Assembly: GCF_024266585.1 (NCBI RefSeq)
Contig: NZ_CP100647.1
Location: 62,001 to 126,000 of the forward strand
Source of the DNA: Xanthomonas sacchari
GTDB taxonomy: Bacteria > Pseudomonadota > Gammaproteobacteria > Xanthomonadales > Xanthomonadaceae
Length of the DNA stretch: 64,000 bases
Direction of reading: 5' to 3'
In this document: positions 18,070 to 30,194 of the stretch, in pieces
Numbering within the stretch: position 1 is the first letter of the stretch
Layout: the number at the start of each line of letters is the position of its first letter
The notes under the pieces: model-generated
What the model was told of the DNA's origin: nothing
What the model saw: only the letters and a program-made list of their open reading frames with translations
The model's database searches: none
Program-made: the position numbers and the translations under genes

Positions 18070-18753
18070 CTACGCAGGCTCTTCCAGCAACCACGCCTGC
18101 AGCTGCGCCAGCGAGGCGACTTCGTGGTGCGGCACGATGCCCTCCGGCGCGGCGGCGCCGTGCGCATTGAACCAGCAGGTGTGCAGGCCCGCGGCCAGGC
18201 CGCCGGCGATGTCCGCATGCGGGTTGTCGCCGACCATCAGCACCTGCGCCGGCGGCGGGTCGCCCAGCTGCGCCAGCGCGTGCGCGAAGATCGCCGGGTG
18301 CGGCTTGGCCACGCCCACCAGCTCGGAAATGACGATCACCTCGAAGCGGTCGTGCAGGCCGGTGCGCTGCAGGCGCGCATTCTGCAGCGCGCCGAAGCCG
18401 TTGGTGACCAGGCCAAGCCGCGCGCGTCCGCGCAACGCATCGAGCAGGTCCACCGCCCCGTCCAGCGGCGCGCACAGTTCGGCCATCGCCGCCAGGAACG
18501 CCGCGTTCAAGGTTTCCGGCTCGGTCTGCAGCCGCTGCGCCCAGTCGGCGAAACGGCGCTGCTGCAGCTGCAGCGCGGTGATCGCGCCGTTCTGGTACTG
18601 CACCCACAGCGGCCGGTTGCAGGCGGTGTAGGCGGCGTACTCCGCTTCGCCGAACGGCACGCCGTAGCCGGCGAACATGCGCTGCAGGCCGGCGAAGGCG
18701 TCGAAGTGGAACAGGGTGTCGTCGGCGTCGAACAGGATCCAGCGGTAGCGCAT
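18070..18753 (-). CDS. HAD family hydrolase, YjjG-type nucleotidase
   Basis: This 227-residue HAD phosphatase starts at the ATG at 18753. Motif I is LFDADDTLFHFDA, motif II is LVTNGFG, the motif III lysine lies in VGVAKPHPAIF, and motif IV is MVGDNPHADIAGG. The N-terminal FDADDTL and the helical cap length match YjjG, a 5'-nucleotidase acting on non-canonical pyrimidine nucleotides (house-cleaning). Substrate assignment by similarity is moderate; HAD membership is certain. Confidence 0.87.
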   Translation of the reverse strand: MRYRWILFDADDTLFHFDAFAGLQRMFAGYGVPFGEAEYAAYTACNRPLWVQYQNGAITALQLQQRRFADWAQRLQTEPETLNAAFLAAMAELCAPLDGAVDLLDALRGRARLGLVTNGFGALQNARLQRTGLHDRFEVIVISELVGVAKPHPAIFAHALAQLGDPPPAQVLMVGDNPHADIAGGLAAGLHTCWFNAHGAAAPEGIVPHHEVASLAQLQAWLLEEPA

Positions 18754-18866
18754 GCGGGCAGCCGGTGCAGCGATGGCCCGCCATGGTAGCGCCTGCAGAC
18801 ACGACGACGCCGGCACGAGGCCGGCGTCGCGTGCGGCGATGGCCGCGGCCCGCTAGGCGCGCGCGC

Positions 18867-20597
18867 TCAGTGCGCCGACCCGCGCGAGGCGCCCAGGCCG
18901 GTCTCGGCGCGGATCTGCTGCGCCTTGAACGCGGCGCGTTCCTTGGCGGCCTGCGCGCTGCGGTCCAGCACCGAGAACAGCCAGATGCCGACGAAGCCGA
19001 TGGTCACCGAGAACAGCGCCGGCGAGGTGTACGGGAACGGCGCCGAACCGGTCGGGTTGCCCAGCGTGTCCACCCACACCGACGGCGACAGCACGGTCAG
19101 CACCAGCGAGGAGATCAGGCCCAGGAAGCCGCCGATCACCGCGCCGCGGGTGGTGCAGTCCTTCCACAGCAGCGACAGGATCAGCACCGGGAAGTTGGCC
19201 GAGGCGGCGATGGCGAAGGCCAGCGACACCATGAAGGCCACGTTCTGCTTCTCGAACACGATGCCCAGCAGCACCGCGATGATGCCCAGCGCGATGGTGG
19301 TGACGCGCGACACCTTCAGCTCCGAGCCGGGAGCCGGATTGCCCTTCTTCAGCACCGTGGCGTACAGGTCGTGGGACACCGCCGAGGCGCCGGACAGGGT
19401 CAGGCCGGCGACCACCGCCAGGATGGTGGCGAAGGCCACCGCGGAGATGAAGCCCATGAACACGTTGCCGCCGACCGCGTTGCCGACCAGCACCGCCGCC
19501 ATGTTGGCCGCGCCCTTGCCGCCGTGGATGGTGCCGGTGGCGACGTCGGCGAACTGCGGGTTGGTCAGCACCAGGGCGATGGCGCCGAAGCCGATGATGA
19601 AGATCAGGATGTAGAAGTAGCCGATCCAGGTGGTGGCCCACAGCACCGACTTGCGCGCCTGCTTGGCGTCGGGGACGGTGAAGAAGCGCATCAGGATGTG
19701 CGGCAGGCCGGCGGTGCCGAACATCAGCGCCATGCCGAAGGAGATCGCCGAGATCGGATCCTTGACGAAGCCGCCCGGGCCCATGATCGACAGGCCGGCA
19801 CTGGCCGCCTCTTCCGGCGAGGCGCCGCCGTTGGCCGCCACCGCGGTCTTCACCCGCACGCCCTCGGCGAACAGCGCCTCGAAGCTGAAGTTGAAGTGCC
19901 ACATGATCGCCACGGCCATGAAGGTCACGCCGGTCAGCAGCAGCACCGCCTTGATGATCTGCACCCAGGTGGTGGCGGTCATGCCGCCGAACAGCACGTA
20001 GACCATCATCAGCACGCCGACCAGGCTCACCGCCACCCAGTAGTCCAGGCCGAACAGCAGCTTGATCAGCGCACCGGCGCCGACCATCTGCGCGATCAGG
20101 TAGAACAGCACCACCACCAGCGTGCCGGAGGCGGCGAAGCTGCGGATCGCGGTCGGCGCGAAGCGGTAGCCGGCCACGTCGGCGAAGGTGTACTTGCCGA
20201 GGTTGCGCAGGCGCTCGGCCATCAGGAAGGTCAGGATCGGCCAGCCGACCAGGAAGCCGATCGCGTAGATCAGGCCGTCGTAGCCATTGGTCATCACCGC
20301 GGCGGTGATGCCCAGGAACGAGGCCGCCGACATGTAGTCGCCGGCGATCGCCAGGCCGTTCTGGAAGCCGGTGATGCCGCCGCCGGCGGTGTAGAAGTCG
20401 GACGCCGAGCGGGTCTTCTTCGCCGCCCACTTGGTGATCCACAACGTGCCGGCGACGAAGAAGGCGAACATCGAGATCGCCACCCAGTTGGTCGGCTGCT
20501 TGTCGGTCTGGCCGACGTCGCCGCCGGCGGCCAGCGCCGCGCCGGCCGGCAGCAGCGCGGCCAGCAGCAGCAGAAGGAAGCGCAGGTGCTTGCTCAT
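18867..20597 (-). CDS. actP: Cation/acetate symporter ActP
   Basis: This 576-residue sodium:solute symporter (SSF) takes up acetate and other short monocarboxylates across the inner membrane. It has an N-terminal signal-like segment, then [33 protein letters not shown], which is diagnostic of ActP, and about 13 membrane helices. The ATG at 20597 overlaps the stop of the DUF485 gene by four bases, so the pair is translationally coupled as in E. coli yjcH-actP. A porin precedes them and acs diverges upstream, a complete acetate import and activation unit. Regulation by the CrbS/CrbR-like pair in this window is inferred. Confidence 0.96.
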   Translation of the reverse strand: MSKHLRFLLLLLAALLPAGAALAAGGDVGQTDKQPTNWVAISMFAFFVAGTLWITKWAAKKTRSASDFYTAGGGITGFQNGLAIAGDYMSAASFLGITAAVMTNGYDGLIYAIGFLVGWPILTFLMAERLRNLGKYTFADVAGYRFAPTAIRSFAASGTLVVVLFYLIAQMVGAGALIKLLFGLDYWVAVSLVGVLMMVYVLFGGMTATTWVQIIKAVLLLTGVTFMAVAIMWHFNFSFEALFAEGVRVKTAVAANGGASPEEAASAGLSIMGPGGFVKDPISAISFGMALMFGTAGLPHILMRFFTVPDAKQARKSVLWATTWIGYFYILIFIIGFGAIALVLTNPQFADVATGTIHGGKGAANMAAVLVGNAVGGNVFMGFISAVAFATILAVVAGLTLSGASAVSHDLYATVLKKGNPAPGSELKVSRVTTIALGIIAVLLGIVFEKQNVAFMVSLAFAIAASANFPVLILSLLWKDCTTRGAVIGGFLGLISSLVLTVLSPSVWVDTLGNPTGSAPFPYTSPALFSVTIGFVGIWLFSVLDRSAQAAKERAAFKAQQIRAETGLGASRGSAH

Positions 20598-20911
20598 TGG
20601 CGGGCGTCCTCGAGGATGGCGGCGGTCAGCTGGTCGTAGACGGTGTTGGCGCGGTGCACGTAGATGGCGGTGATGGCGATGGTGAACACCATCACCCCGA
20701 TCGCGATCGGGATGCCGATGGTGGTGACGCCGCTGCCGATCGGCTGGGCCAGGAACGCCTTGTCGAAGGCGATCAGGCCGATGAAGCCGAAGTAGGCCAG
20801 CAGCATCAGGATGGTCAGCGTCCAGCCCAGCACGTTGCGCTGGCGCTTGAGCGCGTGGTACCTGGGATTGGCGTCGATCTTGGCGATCAGCGCCTCGTTG
20901 GAGAGGGTCAT
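20594..20911 (-). CDS. yjcH: DUF485 membrane protein YjcH
   Basis: This 105-residue protein has two hydrophobic helices (about residues 29-49 and 67-87) and the family's [14 protein letters not shown] and [10 protein letters not shown] segments. YjcH accompanies ActP in many proteobacteria; its molecular role is not established. The ATGA overlap with actP indicates obligatory co-translation. It is separated from the upstream porin by 36 bases and is probably in one transcript with it. Confidence 0.93.
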   Translation of the reverse strand: MTLSNEALIAKIDANPRYHALKRQRNVLGWTLTILMLLAYFGFIGLIAFDKAFLAQPIGSGVTTIGIPIAIGVMVFTIAITAIYVHRANTVYDQLTAAILEDARQ

Positions 20912-20947
20912 GTGGTGCCTCCGGGAAAAGTGGCCGCAGCGCGCGGA

Positions 20948-22360
20948 TCAGAAGCTGTACTTGGTGGTGAACTGCAGGCGGGTGATGTCGCCCTTGGCGC
21001 CGCTTTCGATCTCGCGCTTGCCGTACATCAGCTCGGCACCGATATCGACCTTGGGCAGCGGCGAGTAGAAGACGTTGCCGCGGATGCTCTGCACGCGCTT
21101 GGTCACGCCCAGGCCTGTGTGCGCGGTGTCGTTGTCGTAGTCGCTGCGCGCGTAGATCAGGTTGGTGCGCAGCTTCGGCGAGAACGCATGGCGCCAGCCG
21201 ACGTAGCCGGCGACCACGCCGACCGTGTCCAGGTCGCGGTCGGCGGCGTCGTACACCGCGTTCTGGGCGATGCCCAGGCCGATGTAGCGGCCGATGCCTT
21301 CGCCGCCGGTGAGTTGGTAGAACAGGCTGTCGCTGTCGCTGGCCACCCACTTGCCGCCCAGGGTCAGGCCGCCGGACGCCTTGCTGGCGTCGGCGCCGGT
21401 GGCGCGGTTGTCCACCTTCTGCTGGCCGACCACGCCGGCGATGCCGAAGCTGCCCCAGTCGCCCTTCCAGCCGTAGCGCACGGTCAGGTCCGGCAGGGCG
21501 CCGCGGTCGGAACTGGCGGTGCTGACCACGCCGGCCGCGCTGCGTGTGTACAGGGTGGTTTCCGGGTTTTCCAGGGCGATGCTGAAGCCGCCGTTGGTGT
21601 AGCGCAGCTGCGCCTGGCGCACGAACACCACGCCGTCGGTGGGGCCGATGAAGTCGGCCGCTTCCGGCAGCGCCGCCGGATCCATGAAGTTGGACCAGGT
21701 CTGGCCGGCCAGCCAGTGGTTCCAGTACATGTAGGCATGGCGCAGGGTGGCGCCGTAGGTGTTGGTGGCGGTCTGGGTGCCCAGCGCGTTGCCGAAGAAG
21801 TCCAGTTCCACCAGCGCGCCGGTCTTGTTGCCGCCCTCGGTGACGCTGTCCACGCCGAAGTTGATCCGCGAGAACTTGGCGTGGGCGTTGTAGTCGGTGC
21901 CGGACTTGGCGCCGCCCACCGGGGTCTGCCCGGGCAGGTACAGCGCGCGGCCGGTGGCGTCGTCGGCGAGCTGGCCGTCGCCGGTGCGGGTGGCCAGGAA
22001 GTCGGCCTTGATGAAGCCGCCGACCTTGAACGTGGTGCCGGGCGCCGCGCCCGGGGTGATGGTGGTGACCTGGATCGGCGCCTTGCCGGCCGGCGGCGCC
22101 GGGGGTGCCGGCGGCGGCGCGGCCTGGCTCGAGCGGACCGCGGCGACCTCGGTCTGGGTCTGCGCGATCTGCCCCTGCTGCTGTTGCTGCGCGGACAGCA
22201 GTTGCTGCACCTGCCGCTCCAGCTCGGCCACACGGGTCTCCAGCGCCTGTTCGCGCGCCGAGGGTTTGCCTTGGGCGAAGGCCGCGCCAGGCGCGACCAG
22301 GGCCACCAGGAGCGCGGCCGCCAGCGGGCGGCGCGCCAAGGATGCGATGCGGTTGCTCAT
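20948..22360 (-). CDS. DcaP-family trimeric outer-membrane porin
   Basis: This 470-residue protein begins at the ATG at 22360 after GGGAG. It has a signal peptide cleaved after AAFAQ near residue 29, then a coiled-coil segment ([20 protein letters not shown], then a glutamine run) and a proline/alanine linker, then a beta-barrel starting with [11 protein letters not shown] and ending with aromatic FTTKYSF, the usual outer-membrane C-terminus. An N-terminal coiled coil plus barrel is the DcaP architecture; DcaP transports dicarboxylates in Acinetobacter. Being first in the operon with yjcH-actP and divergent from acs suggests that it admits acetate or related carboxylates. Confidence 0.88.
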   Translation of the reverse strand: MSNRIASLARRPLAAALLVALVAPGAAFAQGKPSAREQALETRVAELERQVQQLLSAQQQQQGQIAQTQTEVAAVRSSQAAPPPAPPAPPAGKAPIQVTTITPGAAPGTTFKVGGFIKADFLATRTGDGQLADDATGRALYLPGQTPVGGAKSGTDYNAHAKFSRINFGVDSVTEGGNKTGALVELDFFGNALGTQTATNTYGATLRHAYMYWNHWLAGQTWSNFMDPAALPEAADFIGPTDGVVFVRQAQLRYTNGGFSIALENPETTLYTRSAAGVVSTASSDRGALPDLTVRYGWKGDWGSFGIAGVVGQQKVDNRATGADASKASGGLTLGGKWVASDSDSLFYQLTGGEGIGRYIGLGIAQNAVYDAADRDLDTVGVVAGYVGWRHAFSPKLRTNLIYARSDYDNDTAHTGLGVTKRVQSIRGNVFYSPLPKVDIGAELMYGKREIESGAKGDITRLQFTTKYSF

Positions 22361-22575
22361 TACTCCCTCCCGAATAATGGATGGCCGCACGCAAGCGCAC
22401 GGCCGTAGCCCAGCGTGCGTGAGCGCGGCGGCCGCGCCTATTGGCCATTAGTCGAACGTCGGCTGAGTTACGACCATCGTCTAAGGCCCGACGCGTGTGC
22501 GCTTAACGCCGGATGCGGCACACTGCGCGTTGACGCGCCGCGGCATGCGGCGCCCCGTTCATTGCAGAGGGAACC
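22361..22575. promoter_or_regulatory. Divergent promoter region between the porin-yjcH-actP operon and acs
   Basis: This 215-base interval must carry both promoters. I could not identify a convincing sigma-70 or sigma-54 element by eye. Binding by the LuxR-type regulator encoded just after acs is the obvious expectation. Confidence 0.5.
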
Positions 22576-24519
<1,944 letters not shown>

Positions 24520-24537
24520 CGCGCTCGTCGTTCGTTC

Positions 24538-24660
24538 GGGAATGGGGAATCGAGAATGGGGAATGGGAAAAGCCATTCCCCGGTCGCTTCATTCCCGCGG
24601 GCACCCGACGCTTTGCTTTTGCCGTTGCCATTCCCCATTCCCGGTTCCCCACTCCCGGCC
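24538..24660. repeat. GGGAATGGGGAATCG-type repeat with inverted arms
   Basis: Left copies of the unit (24538-24550 and 24554-24567) face inverted copies CCATTCCCC (near 24573) and CATTCCCCATTCCCGG (24629-24644). The element fills the acs to regulator gap and could form a long hairpin in the transcript. A related unit is at 33127-33155. Confidence 0.7.
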
Positions 24661-24666
24661 TTCCAA

Positions 24667-25332
24667 ATGCCCACCCTGCTGATCGCCGACGACCATCCCC
24701 TGTTCCGCGAGGCGCTGCGCGGGGCGGTGCAGCGGGTGATGCCCGGGGTGCAGTTGTACGAGGCTGATAGCGTCGAGGCGCTGTACGCGCTGGCCGATCG
24801 CCACGCCGATGCGGATCTGCTGCTGATGGATCTCAATATGCCCGGTGCGCAGGGCTTCAGCGCGCTGGTGCACATGCGCGCGCTGCATCCGCAGTTGCCG
24901 GTGGTGGTGGTGTCCGCGCGCGAGGAGCCGACGGTGATGCGGCGCGCGCTGGATCACGGCGCGTTCGGCTTCATTCCCAAATCGGCCGACTCGGACACCA
25001 TCGGCCTGGCCCTGAGCACGGTGCTGGACGGCGAGCACTGGGCGCCGCCGGAAGCGCACAACGTGCCGCCCACCGACCGCGCCGAGCGCGAGGTCGGGCA
25101 GCGCCTGCGCGAACTGACTCCGCAGCAGTTCCGGGTGCTACAGATGCTCGGCGCCGGCAGCCTCAACAAGCAGATCGCCTACGACCTGGGCGTGTCCGAA
25201 GCCACCATCAAGGCCCACGTCACCGCCATCCTGCGCAAGCTCGGCGTCACCAACCGCACCCAGGCGGTGCTGCTGGCCGGCAAGCTGGCCATCGACGGCG
25301 ACGCCATCGTGCTGCCGCCGGAAGAGGACTGA
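24667..25332 (+). CDS. LuxR/NarL-type response regulator, CrbR/ErdR-like
   Basis: This 221-residue two-component regulator starts at the ATG at 24667. The receiver domain has DD at residues 8-9, phospho-acceptor Asp55 (LLLMDLNMPG) and the conserved Lys in GFIPKSADSD. The C-terminal LuxR HTH spans about 148-210 (LTPQQFRVLQMLGAGSLNKQIAYDLGVSEATIKAHV). In Vibrio and Pseudomonas the homologue CrbR (ErdR) activates acs and actP under control of the sensor CrbS. Here it lies just behind acs and opposite actP, and a CrbS-type kinase is encoded at 38904-42335. The family assignment is certain, the CrbR identity rests on context. Confidence 0.88.
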   Translation: MPTLLIADDHPLFREALRGAVQRVMPGVQLYEADSVEALYALADRHADADLLLMDLNMPGAQGFSALVHMRALHPQLPVVVVSAREEPTVMRRALDHGAFGFIPKSADSDTIGLALSTVLDGEHWAPPEAHNVPPTDRAEREVGQRLRELTPQQFRVLQMLGAGSLNKQIAYDLGVSEATIKAHVTAILRKLGVTNRTQAVLLAGKLAIDGDAIVLPPEED

Positions 25333-25467
25333 GCCGGCTGCGCGTACCCGGCCAGGCGGGGCCGCCGCACCGCGGCAGCGGTCCACGGCGGCCGGCCCAG
25401 CCTCGCGCAAGCGCCGGCCAGCGCCGCATCCGCAATCACCCGCCGGCGTCCGGCCTACCGCCTAGGC

Positions 25468-26136
25468 TCAGTCCGACGGCTTGCCCTCGTCGTCGCCGTA
25501 GAACAGCACGCCGAGCTTGATCCGCTCGCGGCCCTGCGCGCGGCGATGGCGATTGGTGTCGCGCAGCGAATACACGCAACCGCAGTATTCCTGCTGGTAG
25601 AAGCGCTCGCGCTTGCTGATCTCGACCATGCGCGCGGCGCCACCGTGCTTGCGCCAGTTGTAGTCCCAGTAGGTCAGGTCCGGGTACGGCGCGGCCGCGC
25701 GGATGCCGCTGTCGGTGATCTGGCGCATGTCCTTCCAGCGCGAAATGCCCAGCGAACTGGTCATCACCGCATAGCCGTGCTCATGCGCGTACAGCGCGGT
25801 GCGCTCGAAGCGCATGTCGAAGCACATGGTGCAGCGGATCCCGCGCTCGGGCGCGTTCTCCATGCCCTTGGCGCGCGCGAACCAGTTGTCGGTGTCGTAG
25901 TCGGCATCGACGAAGGGCACGCCGTGCTGTTCGGCGAAGCGGATGTTCTCCTGCTTGCGCAGTTCGTATTCCTTGGCCGGATGGATGTTGGGGTTGTAGA
26001 AGAACACCGTGTAGTCGATGCCGGACTCGACGAACGATTCCATCAGCTCGCCCGAGCACGGCGCGCAGCACGAGTGCAGCAACAGGCGGCCTTCGCTGCC
26101 GCCGGGCAGGGTCAGGCGCTCGCGGACAGTGCTCAT
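25468..26136 (-). CDS. queH: Epoxyqueuosine reductase QueH (cobalamin-independent)
   Basis: QueH reduces epoxyqueuosine to queuosine in tRNA and replaces the B12-dependent QueG. The 222-residue protein shows the family's cysteines: [13 protein letters not shown] at about residue 21, [10 protein letters not shown], and YCGCVYSL near the C-terminus, which bind the iron-sulfur cluster and form the redox pair. The [14 protein letters not shown] block is also diagnostic. Its ATG overlaps the mmsB stop by four bases (ATGA), so a tRNA-modification gene is the last, translationally coupled cistron of the valine catabolic operon. With the cobalamin riboswitch at the operon head this may be meaningful. 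Confidence 0.94.
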   Translation of the reverse strand: MSTVRERLTLPGGSEGRLLLHSCCAPCSGELMESFVESGIDYTVFFYNPNIHPAKEYELRKQENIRFAEQHGVPFVDADYDTDNWFARAKGMENAPERGIRCTMCFDMRFERTALYAHEHGYAVMTSSLGISRWKDMRQITDSGIRAAAPYPDLTYWDYNWRKHGGAARMVEISKRERFYQQEYCGCVYSLRDTNRHRRAQGRERIKLGVLFYGDDEGKPSD

Positions 26137-27023
26137 GGCGCCTCCGCGAGCAGCTGCACGACGCTGGAGAAATCCAGGCCGCCGCGGCCCTGGCGGCGGT
26201 TCAGCGCGTACAGGTTGCGCGCCAGTTCGCCGAGCGGGATCGCTGCGCCGGTCGCCATCGCCGCCTCCGCGGCCAGGCCCAGGTCCTTGAGCATCAGGTC
26301 GCTGCCGAAGCCGCCGCGGTAGCCGCGCGAGGCCGGCGCCTGGTCCAGCACGCCCGGCCATGGGTTGCAGACCTCGGTAGCCCAGCTGCGGCCGGTGCTG
26401 ACCGCCATCATCCGCGACAGCGCCGCCGGATCCAGGCCATGCGCGGCGCCCAGCGCCAGCGCTTCGCCGGTCGCGGCCATGATCACCCCCAATGCCATGT
26501 TGTTGCAGAGCTTGGCCACCTGCCCGGCGCCGGCCCCGCCCATGTGGAAGATGTTGCGGCCCATCGCCTCCAGCACCGGCCGCGCGCGCTCCAGGGTGGC
26601 GGCCGCGCCGCCGACGATGAAGGTCAGGGTGCCCGCGACGGCGCCGGCGGTGCCGCCGGACACCGGCGCATCCAACGGCTGCAGCCCGCGCGCCTCGGCC
26701 GCGGCGGCCAGGGTGCGCGCCGATGCCGGGGCGATGGTGCTGCTGTCGATGAGCAGGGCACCCGCGGGAATGTGCGCGAGCAGCCCCTGCGCGCCGAGGA
26801 ACAGGTCTTCGACGTGGCGGCTGGCCGGCAGCATCGAGATCACCACCTCGGCATCGACCACCGCGGCCACCGCGCTGTCGGCGGCATGCGCGCCGGCGGC
26901 GGCGGCGGCCGCGAGGGCGGCGGGGTTGAGGTCGAACACGCGCAGCACGTGCCCGGCCCTGACCAGGTTGACGGCCATCGGGCCGCCCATGTTGCCCAGG
27001 CCGATGAACGCGATCCGGCTCAT
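26133..27023 (-). CDS. mmsB: 3-hydroxyisobutyrate dehydrogenase
   Basis: This NAD-dependent enzyme converts 3-hydroxyisobutyrate to methylmalonate semialdehyde in valine degradation. The 296-residue protein begins with the Rossmann motif [20 protein letters not shown] and contains the substrate motif [12 protein letters not shown] and the catalytic Lys in [12 protein letters not shown]. The start ATG at 27023 overlaps the upstream hydrolase stop by four bases. Product flows to MmsA, encoded first in the same operon. Confidence 0.95.
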   Translation of the reverse strand: MSRIAFIGLGNMGGPMAVNLVRAGHVLRVFDLNPAALAAAAAAGAHAADSAVAAVVDAEVVISMLPASRHVEDLFLGAQGLLAHIPAGALLIDSSTIAPASARTLAAAAEARGLQPLDAPVSGGTAGAVAGTLTFIVGGAAATLERARPVLEAMGRNIFHMGGAGAGQVAKLCNNMALGVIMAATGEALALGAAHGLDPAALSRMMAVSTGRSWATEVCNPWPGVLDQAPASRGYRGGFGSDLMLKDLGLAAEAAMATGAAIPLGELARNLYALNRRQGRGGLDFSSVVQLLAEAP

Positions 27024-28198
27024 GCGCTGATCTCCGTGTGACGGCCGAGATCGGCCAGGGGGTGGGCCTGCGCCGGCCAGGGCGCATGGAAGAAAGCGCG
27101 CGCCCAGGCCGCGGACGCGGCGTCGAGGGTGGCCGGCTGCCAGCGTGGCGCGCGGTCCTTGTCGATCAGCAGCGCGCGAATGCCTTCGGCGAAATCGCCA
27201 TGCGCGGCGCAGTGCAGGGCGGCGGTGTACTCCAGGCGGAACACCTCGGCCAACGACAGCGAGGCGGCGCGCTGCTGCAGCTCGAAGGCCAGCCGCGCCG
27301 AGCCCGGCGCGCCGGCGGCCAGCGTGGCCTGCGCCGTCGCGATCCATGGGTCGGCGGCGTCGAGGCCGGCGATCGCCGCCGCCACCGCCTCCAGCGTGGG
27401 CGGCACGCACGCGTCGGCGATCGCTGCGGCATGCCGTTGCAGCGGGCCGGCCGGCGCCGGCGTGGCGAAGCGGGCCAGCAGCGCGTCCAGCGCGCGCGCG
27501 GTGTCTTGCGCGGCCGTCGGCCAGGTCGTCGCCTGCAGGGCGGCCAGCACCTGCGCACGCGCCGCCTCCGGCACGTGCACATCGGCCAGGCCGGCGTAGA
27601 TCGCATCGCCGGCGCCGAGCGGTGCGCCGGTCAAGGCCAGGAACAGGCCGGCATGCGCCGGCACCCGCGACAGCAGCCAACTGCCGCCGACATCGGGAAA
27701 CAGGCCGATGCTGATCTCGGGAAAGGCGAGCCGGGACCGTTCCCCGACCACGCGGTGGCTGGCGCCCGCCATCAGCCCGATCCCGCCGCCCATCACGATG
27801 CCGTGGCCCCAGCACAGCACCGGCTTGGGGAAGGTATGGATGCGGTAGTCGAGACGGTACTCGGTTTCGAAGAAGGCCTCGGCATGCGCATCGCCGCGCG
27901 GGTCCGCCTGCGCGGCGGCGCCGTGCGCGCCGTGCGCGGCGCGCGCGCGCATCCCGCGATACAGGCCATGCAGGTCGCCGCCGGCGCAGAACGCCTTCTC
28001 GCCCGCGCCCTGCAGCACCACCAGCGCCAGCGTCGGGTCCTGCGCCCACTGCGTCAGTTGCGCATCCAGCAGGCGCGCCATCTCCAGCGACAGGCCGTTG
28101 AGGGTCCGCGGCGCGTTGAGCGTGGCGATCCCGATGCGGCCACCACCGCCGGCGGCACGCGTCTCGCACAGCACGGCAGCGTCATCGGCGGCGCTCAC
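27020..28198 (-). CDS. 3-hydroxyisobutyryl-CoA hydrolase (enoyl-CoA hydratase/isomerase family)
   Basis: This crotonase-fold protein of 392 residues, longer than a plain enoyl-CoA hydratase, matches HIBCH, which releases 3-hydroxyisobutyrate from its CoA ester. Motifs are [13 protein letters not shown] for the oxyanion hole, [19 protein letters not shown] and [20 protein letters not shown] choose the GTG at 28198 rather than the ATG at 28210. GGAGGA lies five bases upstream of the GTG but downstream of that ATG. The GTG also gives the four-base stop/start overlap (GTGA) seen throughout this operon. It sits between the hydratase and mmsB, matching the reaction order. Confidence 0.92.
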   Translation of the reverse strand: MSAADDAAVLCETRAAGGGGRIGIATLNAPRTLNGLSLEMARLLDAQLTQWAQDPTLALVVLQGAGEKAFCAGGDLHGLYRGMRARAAHGAHGAAAQADPRGDAHAEAFFETEYRLDYRIHTFPKPVLCWGHGIVMGGGIGLMAGASHRVVGERSRLAFPEISIGLFPDVGGSWLLSRVPAHAGLFLALTGAPLGAGDAIYAGLADVHVPEAARAQVLAALQATTWPTAAQDTARALDALLARFATPAPAGPLQRHAAAIADACVPPTLEAVAAAIAGLDAADPWIATAQATLAAGAPGSARLAFELQQRAASLSLAEVFRLEYTAALHCAAHGDFAEGIRALLIDKDRAPRWQPATLDAASAAWARAFFHAPWPAQAHPLADLGRHTEISA

Positions 28199-29004
28199 GC
28201 GTTCCTCCATTCCGGCGCGCGCTTGCCGAGGAAGGCGTTGACGCCCTCGGCCTGGTCGGCGCTGTCGAACAGGTCCACGAACGCCTCGCGCTCGCTGACC
28301 AGCGCGCTCGCATGCGACTGGGTGCGGGTCGCCTGCACCAGGCGCTTGGCCGCGGCCACGCTGATCGGACTCTGCCGCGCCGCCTTGGCCGCCCAGTCGC
28401 GCGCCCGCGCCAGCGCCTGCCCGGTCGGCACCACCTCTTCGACCAGGCCGATCCGCAACGCGGTCTCGGCATCGACGCGTTCGCCGAGCAGGATCATGCG
28501 CTTGGCCCAGCCTTCGCCGACCAGCCGCGGCAGGTGCTGGGTGCCGCCGGCGCAGGGCAGCAGGCCGACCGTCGCCTCGGGCAAGGCCATCTGCGCCTGC
28601 GCCTCGGCGATGCGCAGGTCGCAGGCCAACGCCACTTCGAGCCCGCCGCCCATCGCATAGCCGTTGATCGCGGCGATGCTGACCCCGCGGAACGCGCTCA
28701 GCGCCTCGAAGGCCTCGCCGAAACGCCGGGCCACTTCGCGCGCGCGCGCCTTGTCGCCGTCCGCGAACTGATTGAGGTCGGCACCGGCGCTGAAGAACTT
28801 CTCGCCGGCACCGACGAGGACCAGCGCATAGATGTCGCGATCCGCGTCCAGCGCGCCGACCAGTTCGCGCAGCGCGCGCAGGCTGTGCACGGTCCAGGTG
28901 TTGGCCGGCGGATTGGACAGGGTGACCACGGCGGTGTGGCCGTCGATCTGCAGGCCCAGCCCGGTCCAGTCCCGGCCGCGGTAGGCGGTGTCGGCGGCGC
29001 TCAT
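28195..29004 (-). CDS. Enoyl-CoA hydratase (methacrylyl-CoA hydratase in context)
   Basis: This 269-residue crotonase has the oxyanion-hole motifs FFSAGADLNQFADGD and AINGYAMGGGLEVALACDLRIAE, and a glutamate in ALPEATVGLLPCAGGTQ. In this operon the expected substrate is methacrylyl-CoA from isobutyryl-CoA, giving 3-hydroxyisobutyryl-CoA. The ATG at 29004, preceded by GAGGAGG, overlaps the acyl-CoA dehydrogenase stop by four bases. Substrate is assigned from position, since crotonases are poorly predictive individually. Confidence 0.93.
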   Translation of the reverse strand: MSAADTAYRGRDWTGLGLQIDGHTAVVTLSNPPANTWTVHSLRALRELVGALDADRDIYALVLVGAGEKFFSAGADLNQFADGDKARAREVARRFGEAFEALSAFRGVSIAAINGYAMGGGLEVALACDLRIAEAQAQMALPEATVGLLPCAGGTQHLPRLVGEGWAKRMILLGERVDAETALRIGLVEEVVPTGQALARARDWAAKAARQSPISVAAAKRLVQATRTQSHASALVSEREAFVDLFDSADQAEGVNAFLGKRAPEWRNA

Positions 29005-30194
29005 CGCAATTCCTCCTCGGTGTTCAGCAGGTGACGCGCGACGATCACGCGCATGATTTCGTTGGTGCCTTCCAGGATCTGGTGCACCCGGCTGTCGCGC
29101 AGCAGGCGTTCGACCGGATACTCGCGGATGTAGCCGTAGCCGCCGTGCAGCTGCAGCGCGTCGTTGCAGATCGAAAAGCCGGCATCGGTGGCGAAACGCT
29201 TGGCCATCGCGCACCACACGGTCGCATCGCGCGCGCCGGCGTCGAGCTTGCGCGCGGCGGTGTGCACCATCTGCCGCGCGGCGACCAGCTGCGTGGCCAT
29301 GTCGGCCAAGGTGAACTGCAGCGCCTGGAACTCGGCGAGCTTCCTGCCGAACTGGCGGCGCTCGCCCAGATAGCGCCGCGCCGCATCCAGTGCGCCCTGC
29401 CCCGCGCCCAGCGAGCACGCGGCGATGTTGAGGCGGCCGCCGTCGAGGCCGCGCATCGCGATGCGGAAGCCCTCGCCCTCTTCGCCCAGGCGATGCGCCA
29501 GCGGCACGCGCACGCCGTCGAAGCTCACCGCGCGGGTCGGTTGGCTGTGCCAGCCCAGCTTGTCCTCGTTGCGCCCGTAGGCGATCCCCGCCGCATCGGC
29601 CGGCACCGCGAAGGCGCTGATGCCGCGTGCGCCGTCCTCGCCGGTGCGCGCCATCACCACCAGCAGGTCGGTCGCGCCGGCGCCGGAAATGAACGCCTTG
29701 CTGCCGTCGATGCGGTAGCCGTCGCCCTCGCGCACCGCGCGGGTCTTCAGCGCGGCCGCGTCGGACCCGGCACCGGGTTCGGTCAGGCAGTACGAGGCGA
29801 GCTTGCTGCCGCTGGCCAGTGCCGGTCCCCAGTCCTTGCGCACCGCCGGCGTGGCAAAACGGGTCAGCATCCAGGTGGCCATGTTGTGGATGCTGATGAA
29901 GGCGGCGGTGGACGGGTCCACGGCGGCCAGTTCCTCGAACACGATCGCCGCATCCAGGCGCGACAGGCCGCTGCCGCCGGCATCCTCGTCCACGTACAGG
30001 CCGCAGAAGCCGAGTTCGCCGGCCTTGCCGATCGCCTCGCGCGGGAAGATCCCGTCCGCGTCCCAGCGCGCCGCGTGCGGCGCCAGCTCGGCCTGGGCGA
30101 AGCCGCGTGCGGCCTCGCGATAGGCGCGCTGCGCCTCGTCCAGGCCGGCATCGGCCGGCGGCTCCAGCGACCACTGCATCGCCGCGGCCGTCAT
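29001..30194 (-). CDS. Acyl-CoA dehydrogenase (isobutyryl-CoA dehydrogenase in context)
   Basis: This 397-residue flavoprotein oxidises an acyl-CoA to the enoyl-CoA. It shows [18 protein letters not shown], the [11 protein letters not shown] segment, [16 protein letters not shown] and the C-terminal [20 protein letters not shown] and [10 protein letters not shown] signatures. In an operon with mmsA, mmsB and the hydratase/hydrolase pair, isobutyryl-CoA is the most likely substrate. The ATG at 30194 overlaps the mmsA stop by four bases. Confidence 0.94.
   Translation of the reverse strand: MTAAAMQWSLEPPADAGLDEAQRAYREAARGFAQAELAPHAARWDADGIFPREAIGKAGELGFCGLYVDEDAGGSGLSRLDAAIVFEELAAVDPSTAAFISIHNMATWMLTRFATPAVRKDWGPALASGSKLASYCLTEPGAGSDAAALKTRAVREGDGYRIDGSKAFISGAGATDLLVVMARTGEDGARGISAFAVPADAAGIAYGRNEDKLGWHSQPTRAVSFDGVRVPLAHRLGEEGEGFRIAMRGLDGGRLNIAACSLGAGQGALDAARRYLGERRQFGRKLAEFQALQFTLADMATQLVAARQMVHTAARKLDAGARDATVWCAMAKRFATDAGFSICNDALQLHGGYGYIREYPVERLLRDSRVHQILEGTNEIMRVIVARHLLNTEEELR

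Noticed and set aside
22361-22575. A sigma-54 promoter for acs or the porin operon
   Set aside because: No convincing TGGCAC-N5-TTGC pair could be found by eye.
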